Below are positions 45,966 to 54,183 of a DNA stretch of 64,000 nucleotides, in pieces. Both the position numbers and the translations under genes were made by a program. Within the stretch, counting starts at the first letter, position 1. Every line of letters starts with the position of its first letter. The notes beneath the pieces are model-generated. The model did not search any database and was not told the DNA's origin. It saw only the letters and a program-made list of their open reading frames with translations. Origin of the DNA: JBBRVW01 sp963784645 (GTDB lineage Bacteria > Actinomycetota > Actinomycetes > JACCUZ01). Location: assembly GCA_963784645.1 (NCBI GenBank), contig CAWARY010000020.1:62001-126000 (forward strand), given 5' to 3'.

Positions 45966-46262
45966 GTGGCCACCGTCTCCAGGCCTCGTTCAGGGCGCGA
46001 GAACCTCCAGTACTTCGCCGAGCTGCAACGACAGGTCGGCGAGCGCGTCGCGCCGTTGCGCACCCGGCAGCGGCTCCGCCGGCGGGCCCGCATCCGTCGG
46101 CTGGTCGGACGCGCCGTGCTCCTGATGGTCCCCGTGCTGGTGGCAGTGCTGCTCGCACTCGACACCGGCGGCGGCCGGACCTGGCTCGGCGACCGCTGGC
46201 AGGACGTGACCCGGTCGGCGACGACACCCGACCAGCAGTCGAGTGCTCCTGCCTCCTCCTAG
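45966..46262 (+). CDS. Small single-span membrane protein (98 aa)
   Basis: A basic helical N-terminus (LQRQVGERVAPLRTRQRLRR, then RARIRR) precedes one hydrophobic helix (AVLLMVPVLVAVLLALD) and a Ser/Thr-rich tail. The orientation is probably N-in. A GTG start gives MATVSRPRSGRENLQYF. No family was recognised. It is convergent with the 165-residue partner protein; the two stop codons lie in a CCTAGG/CCTAGG hairpin. Confidence 0.6.
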   Translation: MATVSRPRSGRENLQYFAELQRQVGERVAPLRTRQRLRRRARIRRLVGRAVLLMVPVLVAVLLALDTGGGRTWLGDRWQDVTRSATTPDQQSSAPASS

Positions 46263-46275
46263 GTGTGTGCCTAGG
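46258..46275. terminator. Short hairpin formed at two convergent stop codons
   Basis: CCTAGG (46258-46263) and CCTAGG (46270-46275) are each palindromic and can pair across TGTGTG; both stop codons (TAG on each strand) fall inside them. Confidence 0.4.
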
Positions 46276-46768
46276 CGGGGGCGACGCGGTCGCGATGGTC
46301 CGGCCAGGCGACCGGGGGACGACCCTGCGACTGCTCGACGAACTGGTCGAGGAACCAGCGGCGGTAGGCCACCAGCGGTGCCGGGGTCTCCAGGGTGAGC
46401 AGCAGCCGCCCTTCCCGGCAGTAGTCGTCGACCTCGTCGAAGATCGACCCCAGCTGCGCGGCGGCGACGGCCGCCGAAGCCGGCACCGAGTAGACCAGGT
46501 CGACCGACTCGCGACCCTCCTGGACAGCCCGGGCCAGCTGCCTCTCCTGCTCGGCGGTGAACATCGAGTAGCGGGAGCTGAGGGCGGAGACCAGCTCGAC
46601 GAACCGCTGCGGGAGCCCACCGGGATCGCCCCGCTGGTGGACCTGCTCGGCGACGAGCACCAGCTCGCGAGTGATCTCGTCCGTGTGCTGCTGGGCAGCC
46701 GCTTGGAGCCGGATGGGGATCTGCCCGACGACGACGGTGATGAGCTCCTCGTCGGCCGGCGAGGTCAT
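46271..46768 (-). CDS. Hypothetical helical protein, partner of RsbW-like ATPase
   Basis: Soluble, largely helical protein of 165 residues: ELVLVAEQVHQRGDPGG, RYSMFTAEQERQLARAVQEG, SIFDEVDDYCREGRLLLTLE, and APLVAYRRWFLDQFVEQSQG. A single ATG fits; the start overlaps the stop of the upstream ATPase gene (ATGA), a strong sign that the products interact or are needed in equal amounts. No STAS or phosphatase motif is seen. From its place it may be an anti-anti-sigma-like or output partner, but no family was recognised. Confidence 0.7.
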   Translation of the reverse strand: MTSPADEELITVVVGQIPIRLQAAAQQHTDEITRELVLVAEQVHQRGDPGGLPQRFVELVSALSSRYSMFTAEQERQLARAVQEGRESVDLVYSVPASAAVAAAQLGSIFDEVDDYCREGRLLLTLETPAPLVAYRRWFLDQFVEQSQGRPPVAWPDHRDRVAPA

Positions 46769-47268
46769 GCCGCCGCCCGGGAGCCGGTCCGCACGCTCGC
46801 GGCGCCACCACGGGGCAGCACGCGCTGCCGGCGCGGCTCGCCGGGCCGTCCGCGGTCGGCTGTCCTCAACCCTGCGCCGAGACCCTCGAAGACCTCGCGG
46901 TCCCGGGCGATGCGGCACCAGACCGTCTTGCCGGTGGGGCTCGCCTCGACGCCCCACCGGGTGCTCAGCGCCTCGACGAGCGCGATGCCGCGGCCGGTCG
47001 TGGCGTCGCTGCCGTAGCCGCGGGCCTGCGGCGGCACCGGTGAGGAGTCGGTCACCTCCACGAGGAGCTCGTTCGGCTCCAGGACCAGGTGCACCGTGTA
47101 GGCGCTGCGCGCGTGCAGGGCGGCGTTGGTGGCGAGCTCGGTGAGCACCTGCGCAGCACCCATCTCGTAGTCGCCCGCCTGCCAGTCGTCGAGCGCGGCC
47201 CGGAGGAACCTCCGCGCCGCACCGATGGAGCTGAGCTCGGCAGGAAGGGTCAGGGACGCCTCGGGCAC
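46765..47268 (-). CDS. RsbW-like ATP-binding regulatory protein (HATPase)
   Basis: Protein of 167 residues with a stand-alone GHKL ATPase fold: N-box VLTELATNAALHARS, G1 region LLVEVTDSSPVPPQARG and G2 box TTGRGIALVEALSTRWGV. The C-terminal about 35 residues are basic and probably disordered. Proteins of this size in actinobacteria are anti-sigma-factor kinases or orphan histidine-kinase-like regulators. No sigma factor or STAS antagonist is adjacent; the overlapping gene downstream encodes an unknown helical protein. GTG at 47268 was chosen as the last start before the N-box with family-like context. Confidence 0.82.
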   Translation of the reverse strand: MPEASLTLPAELSSIGAARRFLRAALDDWQAGDYEMGAAQVLTELATNAALHARSAYTVHLVLEPNELLVEVTDSSPVPPQARGYGSDATTGRGIALVEALSTRWGVEASPTGKTVWCRIARDREVFEGLGAGLRTADRGRPGEPRRQRVLPRGGAASVRTGSRAAA

Positions 47269-47273
47269 GGCGC

Positions 47274-48473
47274 TCAGGGTAGGCCACGGCCACTGGTCGG
47301 CGCGAGGACCGCGACGCACTCGACGTGATGGGTCATGGGGAAGAGGTCGAAGGCCCGGATCGCGTCGAGCCGGTAACCGCGCTCGCCGAACCAGCGCAGG
47401 TCCCGGGCCAGGGCGGCCGGGTCGCAGGCGACGTAGGCGATCCGCCGGGCACCGACTCTCGACAGCAGGTCGACCACCGCCTTGCCGGCCCCGGACCGGG
47501 GCGGGTCGAGCACCACGACGTCCGCGCTGCGCAGGTGGACCCGCCGCAGCACGTGGTCGACACGGCCCCGCTCGACCCGCACGGTCGGCAGGTCGGCGAG
47601 GTTGTGCCGGGCGTCCTCGACGGCCACCCGGTCGGACTCGATGCACGTGACCCGCCCGGTCGGGCCGACCCGTTCGGCCAGCGACGCGGCGAACAGGCCG
47701 ACGCCGCCGTAGAGGTCGAGCGCGGTCTCGCCCGGCGCCGGGTCGAGCCCGGCGAGGACGGCGCCGAGCAACGTCCGGGCCGCCCCGGGGTGGACCTGCC
47801 AGAAGCCGCCTCCCGTCACCCGGAACGACCGCTCCCCCACGCTCTCCGTCAGCGACCCCGACCCGCGGCCGTCGGGCCGGACCAGGCACTCGCCGGAGCC
47901 CGGTGACACCGCCACCTCGACGCCGTGGGTGCCGGGCCAGCCGCGGCCCGTGACGTCGGCGGCATCGACCAGCGGGTGCGCGATCCGGCAGTGATCGACC
48001 GGCACGACCGCGTGCGAGCGGTGCCGTCGCAACCCGGCCCGCCCGGCCTCGTCCACCGCCCACTGGACCCGGGTCCGCCAGCCGAGCCCGCCGTCGTCGC
48101 CCGGCACCTCCTCGACGTCGACCTCGACGTCGTCGAGGCCCGCCAGCCGGGACAGCTGCTCGCGCACGACGGCCGTCTTGAGCGCGCGCTGCGCCGGCAG
48201 CGTGGCGTGCTGGAGGTCGCAGCCGCCGCAGCGGCCCGGGCCCGCCCAGGGGCAGGGCGGCTCCACCCTGTCCGGGGAGGCCTCGAGGACGGCGACGGCG
48301 TCGGCCCGCCAGAACGTCGACCCGTAGTGGCCCTCGGTGACCACGGCGCGGACGCGCTCGCCGGGCAGGGCGTGCCGGACGAACACCACTCGTCCGTCAT
48401 GCCGGGCGACGCAGTGCCCGCCGTGGGCGACCGGGCCGACGGTGAGCTCCACCTCGTGGCCGAGGGCCGTCAT
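47274..48473 (-). CDS. TrmA/RlmD-family RNA (uracil-5-)-methyltransferase
   Basis: SAM-dependent enzyme of 399 residues methylating C5 of a uridine in rRNA or tRNA. It has an N-terminal TRAM-like segment (VELTVGPVAHGGHCVARHDG), a [4Fe-4S]-type Cys cluster PCPWAGPGRCGGCDLQH, SAM motif I ALDLYGGVGLFAASLAE, and catalytic DPPRSGAGKAV plus IAYVACDPAALARDL, where the Cys attacks the uracil. Order and strand next to the KimA-like permease match Rv2689c in M. tuberculosis from memory. It probably starts a unit with the ATPase pair 5 bases downstream. Confidence 0.92.
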   Translation of the reverse strand: MTALGHEVELTVGPVAHGGHCVARHDGRVVFVRHALPGERVRAVVTEGHYGSTFWRADAVAVLEASPDRVEPPCPWAGPGRCGGCDLQHATLPAQRALKTAVVREQLSRLAGLDDVEVDVEEVPGDDGGLGWRTRVQWAVDEAGRAGLRRHRSHAVVPVDHCRIAHPLVDAADVTGRGWPGTHGVEVAVSPGSGECLVRPDGRGSGSLTESVGERSFRVTGGGFWQVHPGAARTLLGAVLAGLDPAPGETALDLYGGVGLFAASLAERVGPTGRVTCIESDRVAVEDARHNLADLPTVRVERGRVDHVLRRVHLRSADVVVLDPPRSGAGKAVVDLLSRVGARRIAYVACDPAALARDLRWFGERGYRLDAIRAFDLFPMTHHVECVAVLAPTSGRGLP

Positions 48474-48484
48474 GGGCTCGGCAC

Positions 48485-50545
48485 TCAGGACAGACCTCTG
48501 CCGCGTCCCAGGTCTCCGCGGCGCACTGCTCCGGGCGGGGTGCCTTCGACCCGGTCCGCAAGGGCCTCGGAGCTCTTCAGCTGCCACGGCACGCTCGTCA
48601 CCATCACGCCGGGGGTGAAGAGCAGCCGCCCCTTCAGCCGGAGCGCGCTCTGGTTGTGCAGCAGGTGCTCCCACCAGTGGCCGACCACGTACTCAGGGAT
48701 CAGCACGGTGACCAGGTCGCGCGGGCTGCCCCGTCGCAGGCTGCGGACGTAGTCGATGACCGGGTCAGTGACCTCGCGGAACGGCGAGTCCAGCACCTTG
48801 AGCGGAACCGGGATCTCGCGCCGGTCCCACTCCCGCTGCAGCGCGCGGGTCTCCTCTGCGTCGACGCTGACCGTGATCGCCTCGAGGGTGGTGGGCCGCA
48901 TCGCGCGGGCGTAGGCCACGGCGCGCATCGTCGGCTTGTGGATCTTCGAGACCAGGACGATCGCGTGCGTCCGGGAGGGCAGCACCGTGTCCTCGTCCTC
49001 GTCGACGACGAGCTCCTCCGCCACGCGGGTGTAGTGCTGGTGGATGCCCTTCATCAGCACGAACAGGACGATCATCGCCGCGATCGCGATCCACGCGCCG
49101 AGCAGGAACTTCGTGATGAGCACGACGACCAGCACGACTGCCGTCACCGACAGGCCCACGCCGTTGATCACCCGGCTGCGCTGCATCCGGCCCCGCTCGG
49201 CGGGGTCCCGCTCGCTGCGCAGCAACCGGGTCCAGTGCCGGACCATGCCGGTCTGGCTCAGGGTGAACGACACGAAGACACCGACGATGTAGAGCTGGAT
49301 GAGCCGGGTCACCTCGGCGTTGAACGACACGATCAGGACGATGGCGAAGGCCGCCAGGATGATGATGCCGTTGCTGTACGCCAGCCGGTCGCCCCGCGTG
49401 TGCAGCTGCCTCGGCAGGTAGCGGTCCTGGGCGAGGATCGAGCCCAGCACCGGGAAGCCGTTGAAGGCGGTGTTGGCCGCCAGCACCAGGATCAGGCCGG
49501 TCACGGTGGTGACCACCCCGGCCATCAGCGGCAGGTTGTCGAAGATCCGCTTGGCCAGCTGGCCGATCACGGGGTCCTGGGCGTAGTGCACGTTCTGGTC
49601 GCGGAACAGGACGCCACCGCCGGACGCCACCCCCTCCTCACCGTTGAGCCGCAGCTGCTCGACGACGTTCTCCGCGTAGCGGAGCCCGAGAATCCTGGCC
49701 AGCACGATGACGCTCGTGAGCATCGTGACGGCGATGGTGCCCAGCAACAGCAGCGTCGTCGCCGCGTTCTTGGACTTCGGCTTTCGAAACGCCGGGACGC
49801 CGTTGCTGATCGCCTCGACACCGGTGAGGGCGGCGCAGCCGGACGAGAACGCGCGCAGCAGCAGGAAGCCGCCGGCCAGACCGGCGATGCCGGTGGAGTA
49901 CTGGTCCTCGGCGGTCAGGGTGAACTGTGCGCTGTCGAGGTCCTCCAGGTGACCGAACGCCAGCCGGAAGAACCCCCACGCGGCCATCCCGAGCACCGAC
50001 GCCATGAAGGCGTACGTCGGGATCGCGAACGCCGTACCGGACTCACGGACACCGCGGAGGTTGATCGACATGATGAGGATCACCGCGACGACGGCGACCG
50101 TCACCTCGTGCCCCTGCAGGGAGTCGATGGTGGAGGCGGCGTACTGCGCGGCCGACGAGATCGACACGGCCACGGTCAGTACGTAGTCGACGAGCAGAGC
50201 GCTGGCGACGGTCAGCCCCGGAGTCGGACCCAGGTTGACCGTCGCGACCTCGTAGTCGCCGCCACCGCTCGGGTACGCGCGCACGTTCTGCCGGTACGAC
50301 GCGACGACCACGAGCATGACCAGCGCGACCGCGATGCCGACCTTCCACGAGAACGAGTAGGCCGCGAACCCGGCGATGCCGAGCGTGAGGAACACCTCGT
50401 CGGGGGCGTAGGCCACCGACGAGAGGGCGTCGCTCGCGAAGACCGGCAGCGCCACCCGCTTGGGCAGCAGCGTCTCGCCGAGCCGGTCGCTGCGCATGGC
50501 ACGACCGAGCAGGAGACGCTTGACCGCGTCCGTCGTATGGGGCAC
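48485..50545 (-). CDS. KimA-like APC-superfamily (probable K+) transporter
   Basis: Membrane protein of 686 residues: about 12 helices (to about residue 480) with the APC/KimA start LPVFASDALSSVAYAPDEV and SYRQNVRAYPSGGGDYEVA, then a cytoplasmic USP-like domain (about 520-660) ending with VTVLIPEYVVGHWWEHLLHN, which I recall as characteristic of B. subtilis KimA (YdaO), a c-di-AMP-controlled K+/H+ importer. Often annotated as an amino-acid permease. Position matches Rv2690c. There is no ribosome-binding site; TAGCAT lies 8 bases before the GTG, so the mRNA may be leaderless. Divergent from two RCK genes. Confidence 0.82.
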   Translation of the reverse strand: MPHTTDAVKRLLLGRAMRSDRLGETLLPKRVALPVFASDALSSVAYAPDEVFLTLGIAGFAAYSFSWKVGIAVALVMLVVVASYRQNVRAYPSGGGDYEVATVNLGPTPGLTVASALLVDYVLTVAVSISSAAQYAASTIDSLQGHEVTVAVVAVILIMSINLRGVRESGTAFAIPTYAFMASVLGMAAWGFFRLAFGHLEDLDSAQFTLTAEDQYSTGIAGLAGGFLLLRAFSSGCAALTGVEAISNGVPAFRKPKSKNAATTLLLLGTIAVTMLTSVIVLARILGLRYAENVVEQLRLNGEEGVASGGGVLFRDQNVHYAQDPVIGQLAKRIFDNLPLMAGVVTTVTGLILVLAANTAFNGFPVLGSILAQDRYLPRQLHTRGDRLAYSNGIIILAAFAIVLIVSFNAEVTRLIQLYIVGVFVSFTLSQTGMVRHWTRLLRSERDPAERGRMQRSRVINGVGLSVTAVVLVVVLITKFLLGAWIAIAAMIVLFVLMKGIHQHYTRVAEELVVDEDEDTVLPSRTHAIVLVSKIHKPTMRAVAYARAMRPTTLEAITVSVDAEETRALQREWDRREIPVPLKVLDSPFREVTDPVIDYVRSLRRGSPRDLVTVLIPEYVVGHWWEHLLHNQSALRLKGRLLFTPGVMVTSVPWQLKSSEALADRVEGTPPGAVRRGDLGRGRGLS

Positions 50546-50782
50546 GTGGAGGAATGCTAGGGCGTGCCGCCCGGCGTGGGGCCGGGCCCGCCCCGCGGCG
50601 TGCCGAGACACCGGGCAGCACTGGTCACCGGGAGCGGGCCGTGCCGGGCGTGGGGGGCGATGCCGGGCAGCCGGCCCGGCGTCCCGGCCTCTGCGCTAGC
50701 GTCGGGCCGAGCAGTCCGACGATCAACCACCGGGGCCGGCCTGCCGGCCCTCCCAGCCGGGGACAGTGCGAGAGGACCACGC

Positions 50783-51448
50783 GTGCACTTCGTCATCATG
50801 GGCTGCGGCCGGGTCGGCTCCTCCCTCGCGCTGATCCTCGAGTCGCAGGGCCACTCCGTAGCGGTGATCGACTCGAGCGAGGCGGCCTTCCGCCGTCTCG
50901 GACCCGGCTTCGCCGGGCGCCGCGTGACCGGCATCGGCTTCGACCGCGACACCCTGCGCGAGGCCGGCATCGAGGAGGCTGAGGCCTTCGCGGCGGTGAG
51001 CAGCGGCGACAACTCCAACATCGTGGCCGCGCGGGTCGCCCGGGAGACGTTCGGGGTCGACAACGTGGTCGCCCGCATCTACGACCCGGGCCGCGCCGAG
51101 GTCTACCAGCGGCTCGGCATCCCCACGGTGGCCACGGTCCGCTGGACCGCCGACCAGATGATGCGCCGGCTGCTCCCCCATGGCAGCGAGCCCGAGTGGC
51201 GCGACCCGAGCGGCACCGTCCGGCTGGCCGAGGTGCACCTCGACGACGCGTGGATCGGTGAGCGGATCAGCGCCATCGAGGAGCTGTGTGGCGCCCGCGT
51301 GGCGTTCCTCACCCGTTACGGCGAGGGCCTGCTGCCCGGTGCCGACACCGTCCTCCAGGACGGCGACCTGGTGCACGTGATCATGGTCGACAGCCAGGCG
51401 GACGAGGTGGAGGCCGGGCTTCGGCACCGGTCCGGCGAGGAGCACTGA
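50783..51448 (+). CDS. ceoB: TrkA/RCK K+-transport regulatory protein (CeoB-like)
   Basis: Protein of 221 residues: RCK-N NAD/ATP-binding domain with MGCGRVGSSLALILESQGHS, VIDSSEAAFRRLG and GDNSNIVAARVARETFGV; RCK-C from about 140 (VRLAEVHLDDAWIGERISAI). RCK proteins gate K+ transport by nucleotide binding. The GTG has GAGAGGA upstream. TGATG overlap with the second copy. From memory the pair corresponds to ceoB-ceoC of M. tuberculosis. No TrkH or KtrB gene is in the window; the adjacent KimA-like protein is the only transporter next to it. Confidence 0.92.
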   Translation: MHFVIMGCGRVGSSLALILESQGHSVAVIDSSEAAFRRLGPGFAGRRVTGIGFDRDTLREAGIEEAEAFAAVSSGDNSNIVAARVARETFGVDNVVARIYDPGRAEVYQRLGIPTVATVRWTADQMMRRLLPHGSEPEWRDPSGTVRLAEVHLDDAWIGERISAIEELCGARVAFLTRYGEGLLPGADTVLQDGDLVHVIMVDSQADEVEAGLRHRSGEEH

Positions 51449-52113
51449 TGCGGGTCGCCATCGCCGGAGCCGGCAGCGTGGGGCGCTCGGTCGCCCGCGA
51501 GCTGCTCGAGAACGGCCACGAGGTCCTGCTCATCGACAAGGATCCCGGCGCCATCAAGCGTCAGTCGGTGACCGACGCGCAGTGGCTGCTCGCCGACGCC
51601 TGCGAGATCACCTCGCTCGAGGAGGCCGGGCTGCACGAGTGCCAGGTGGTCGTCGCGGCGACCGGCGACGACAAGGTCAACCTCGTCGTGTCGCTCCTCG
51701 CGAAGACCGAGTACGGCGTGCCGCGCACCGTCGCACGGGTCAGCAACCCCAAGAACGAGTGGATGTTCGACGAGGCGTGGGGCGTGGACGTCGCGGTGTC
51801 GATGCCGCGGCTGATGACCGCCCTCGTCGAGGAGGCCGTCAGTGTCGGCGACCTGGTGCGACTCTTCACGTTCCAGCAGTCGAACACGGACATGCTCGAG
51901 CTGACCCTGCCCTCCGACTCACCGGTGGTCTCCACCCGGGTCGGCGACGTCGACTGGCCGCCGGACACCGCGCTGGTGGCGATCATCCGCGAGGGCCGGC
52001 CGATCGCGCCGTCGCCCGACGACCCCCTCGAGGCGGGCGACGAGCTGCTCTTCGTCGCGACGCCGGACATGGGACCGCAGCTCGAGGAGCTGCTCGCCCC
52101 GCACGCCCGCTGA
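51448..52113 (+). CDS. ceoC: TrkA/RCK K+-transport regulatory protein (CeoC-like)
   Basis: Second RCK protein of 221 residues, coupled by a TGATG overlap. The Rossmann motif is VAIAGAGSVGRSVARELLEN, with LLIDKDPGAIKR and ATGDDKVNLVVSLLAKTEYG; the C-terminal RCK-C reads TRVGDVDWPPDTALVAIIRE ending DELLFVATPDMGPQLEELL. It likely forms a hetero-octamer or other complex with its neighbour. Convergent with DUF3159; palindromic terminators follow. Confidence 0.92.
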   Translation: MRVAIAGAGSVGRSVARELLENGHEVLLIDKDPGAIKRQSVTDAQWLLADACEITSLEEAGLHECQVVVAATGDDKVNLVVSLLAKTEYGVPRTVARVSNPKNEWMFDEAWGVDVAVSMPRLMTALVEEAVSVGDLVRLFTFQQSNTDMLELTLPSDSPVVSTRVGDVDWPPDTALVAIIREGRPIAPSPDDPLEAGDELLFVATPDMGPQLEELLAPHAR

Positions 52114-52150
52114 TCCGGCCCGCTACCCCGCCCGCGTCCCCTCGCCCGTT

Positions 52151-52211
52151 GATCACGTGCACGTGATCGACGACCGCCGACCGTGGTGAATAGGCCGCGG
52201 ACGGCGGTCGT
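52151..52211. terminator. Bidirectional terminator region with perfect 18-bp palindrome
   Basis: GATCACGTGCACGTGATC (52151-52168) is a perfect palindrome. A second hairpin pairs ACGACCGCCG (52170-52179) with CGGCGGTCGT (52202-52211). It sits between the convergent ceoC and DUF3159 stops. Confidence 0.7.
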
Positions 52212-52940
52212 TCACCGCGACCGGTCGGTGTCCTCGACGTGCTCGACGCTCGGCTCGACGACCGGCTCGAAGGCATGACCGTCGGCCTGCAGCGGTGTGC
52301 TGTTGCGGCTGAGCAGCCAGGCCATCGCCGCGAGCGAGGCGACCTGCAGCGGCCAGCCGAGAGCGATCTTGGTGACGCCGAGCCAGCCGACCTCCCCGGC
52401 GAGGTACAGCGGGTACTGCACGGCGACCCGGATGACGCACGGCACGGCCAGCAGCCAGGTGAGCCGCGAGCAGAGCCGGACGATCGCCGGGTCGGTGCGC
52501 CACGCGGTGAGGTCGCCGGTCACCGAGGCGATCATCAGCCCGACGAGCGGCCAGCGCACGAGGATCGAGAGCACGAAAGCACCGGCGTACGCCGCGTTGT
52601 AGATGATCCCGGGCAGGAAGACGTCCTCGGCCTTGCCGGTCCGCGCGGCGAAGACCGCGGCGATGCCGATGCCGACGAGGCTGTTGACGACGAACTGCAC
52701 GGGTTGCCGTTGCACGACGCGGACGACCAGCAGCACGACCGCGAGGCCGATGCCCAGGGAGAGCGCCAGCCGCAGCTCGTGGCTGATCAGAAAGGTGAGC
52801 GTGAAGCCGAGGGTCGGGACCGCACCCTCGACCATGCCGCGCCGACCGCCGAGCGCTGCGGAGAGCCGGTGGCGCACGACTTCCTCCACCGTCGAGGCGT
52901 CGACCTGCGTCGTCGCCGCGGCGGCAGGGGTGCTGCTCAC
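52212..52940 (-). CDS. DUF3159 integral membrane protein
   Basis: Protein of 242 residues with a cytoplasmic N-terminus (TTQVDASTVEEVVRHRLSAA) and about six helices. Typical of DUF3159: LGGRRGMVEGAVPTLGFTL, FVVNSLVGIGIAAVFAARTG, FLPGIIYNAAYAGAFVLSIL, and RVAVQYPLYLAGEVGWLGVT. The role is unknown; the conserved position next to the RCK pair (Rv2693c equivalent) hints at a link to ion homeostasis, without proof. The GTG at 52940 overlaps the stop of the OB-fold gene by 4 bases. Confidence 0.88.
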   Translation of the reverse strand: MSSTPAAAATTQVDASTVEEVVRHRLSAALGGRRGMVEGAVPTLGFTLTFLISHELRLALSLGIGLAVVLLVVRVVQRQPVQFVVNSLVGIGIAAVFAARTGKAEDVFLPGIIYNAAYAGAFVLSILVRWPLVGLMIASVTGDLTAWRTDPAIVRLCSRLTWLLAVPCVIRVAVQYPLYLAGEVGWLGVTKIALGWPLQVASLAAMAWLLSRNSTPLQADGHAFEPVVEPSVEHVEDTDRSR

Positions 52941-53317
52941 CCGTCCCCGGCCGGCCGCAGCTCGTAGCGGGGGTTGAAGATGACCGGCTGCTCGTTGTCG
53001 CGGGTCACCCGGCCGGTCGCGACGAGGGCGCGGCCCGGCTCGATCCCGGCGATCTGTCGGCGGCCCAGCCACACCAGGTTGATCGAGCCGCTGCCGTCGT
53101 AGAGCTCGGCCACCAGGGCCGGGACCCCGGCGCGTGGCCGCAGGGTCACCGTGCGCAGGGTGCCGGCCACTCGCACCTTCTCGCGGTCCGGCAGCTCCTT
53201 CACGGGGACGGCGCCCATCTCGACGCAACCCTTCTGCAGCTCCGCGGCCTCGTGCTCCTTGGCCGAGGACGCCAACCGGTTGACGGCGCGCTTGAGGACT
53301 CCCGGGTGCTGACCCAT
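52937..53317 (-). CDS. OB-fold nucleic-acid-binding protein
   Basis: Protein of 126 residues. A short helical N-terminus (VLKRAVNRLASSAKEHEAAE) precedes an OB-fold of the tRNA anti-codon/RecG-wedge type: VRVAGTLRTVTLRPRAGVPA, LVAELYDGSGSINLVWLGRR, and VTRDNEQPVIFNPRYEL. The equivalent gene in mycobacteria is Rv2694c. Function unknown, presumably binding single-stranded nucleic acid. It is cotranslated with DUF3159. Confidence 0.85.
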   Translation of the reverse strand: MGQHPGVLKRAVNRLASSAKEHEAAELQKGCVEMGAVPVKELPDREKVRVAGTLRTVTLRPRAGVPALVAELYDGSGSINLVWLGRRQIAGIEPGRALVATGRVTRDNEQPVIFNPRYELRPAGDG

Positions 53318-53385
53318 GCCTCCAGGGTAGGCCCCGCGACCGCCGCGCGCGGGCGGTGCCGCGCAGTTCTCGCCCGGTCGGCGGG

Positions 53386-54183
53386 TCAGTGGATCTCGGT
53401 GATCTCCGGACCGCGCTCGAACGGCTTGAGGTCGGCCGCCGAACCGGCCCCCGACGACTCGGGCTCCGCGAGCTCCTCGGTGGGGTCGGGCGCCGCCGGC
53501 GGCAGTCGCAGCGGGATGGGGTCGCGGGGGGCCATCGGGTCGGCGCCACGCACCACGATGACGTCGCGGAACAGCGCGACCAGCTCGGCGTCGGCGCCGG
53601 GGTCGACGGCGGCCTGGCCGGTGACGACGCCCCGCAGGAACCAGCGCGGGCCGTCGACCCCGACGAAGCGGGCCGGCTGCACCTGCTGGCTGCCGTCACC
53701 CGCCCGTACCGGGACGCGGGTCCGCAGCTCGGTGCCGAGCGGCCCCTCGACCTCGTCGACGGTCCCGCCCTGCTGGGTGATGCCGGACCGGATCTCGGTG
53801 CGCACGTCGTCCCAGATGCCCTCGCTGCGCGGCGCGGCGAACGGCTGGACCTGCAGGGCGCTGTCGCCGAGCACGAGGGTGACGGCGACCACCTCGCTGG
53901 TCTCCTGGTCCGCCTCGATGCGCACCTCGAGCCCGGGCCGGCCGGGCAGCCACAGACCGCCCAGGTCCACCCGGGCGCCACCACCTGAGGGGTCGTCGAC
54001 CTCCGTCACGTCGTGCGGGCCCTCGCGCCGGTCGCCCCGGGCGGGCGCCGCCGCGGCCGAGGCCGACTCCAGCTCCTCGTCGCCGTCGGGCTGGTCACCG
54101 TGCGGGCTGTCAGCGGCCGGGTCGTTGCCGGTCAGGTCGCCGTCTGCGCCGTCCTGTTGGCGCTTCTTCCGGAACACGTTCAC
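53386..54183 (-). CDS. DUF3710 family protein
   Basis: Protein of 265 residues: a basic start (NVFRKKRQQDG), a disordered acidic region (about 15-75, with an Ala/Asp/Glu-rich run), then a globular domain: VDLGGLWLPGRPGLEVRIEA, WDDVRTEIRSGITQQGGTVD, VGVDGPRWFLRGVVTGQAAV and VIVVRGADPMAPRDPIPLRL. These are the landmarks of DUF3710, an actinobacteria-specific family of unknown role (Rv2696c equivalent). The GTG start lies inside the dut stop, so the two are cotranslated. Confidence 0.88.
   Translation of the reverse strand: MNVFRKKRQQDGADGDLTGNDPAADSPHGDQPDGDEELESASAAAAPARGDRREGPHDVTEVDDPSGGGARVDLGGLWLPGRPGLEVRIEADQETSEVVAVTLVLGDSALQVQPFAAPRSEGIWDDVRTEIRSGITQQGGTVDEVEGPLGTELRTRVPVRAGDGSQQVQPARFVGVDGPRWFLRGVVTGQAAVDPGADAELVALFRDVIVVRGADPMAPRDPIPLRLPPAAPDPTEELAEPESSGAGSAADLKPFERGPEITEIH

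Noticed and set aside
50546..50782. c-di-AMP (ydaO) riboswitch before the KimA-like or RCK genes
   Set aside because: No recognisable ydaO core was seen, and the KimA-like start has almost no leader. The region shows only GC-rich repeats and promoter-like TAGCAT/TAGCGT.
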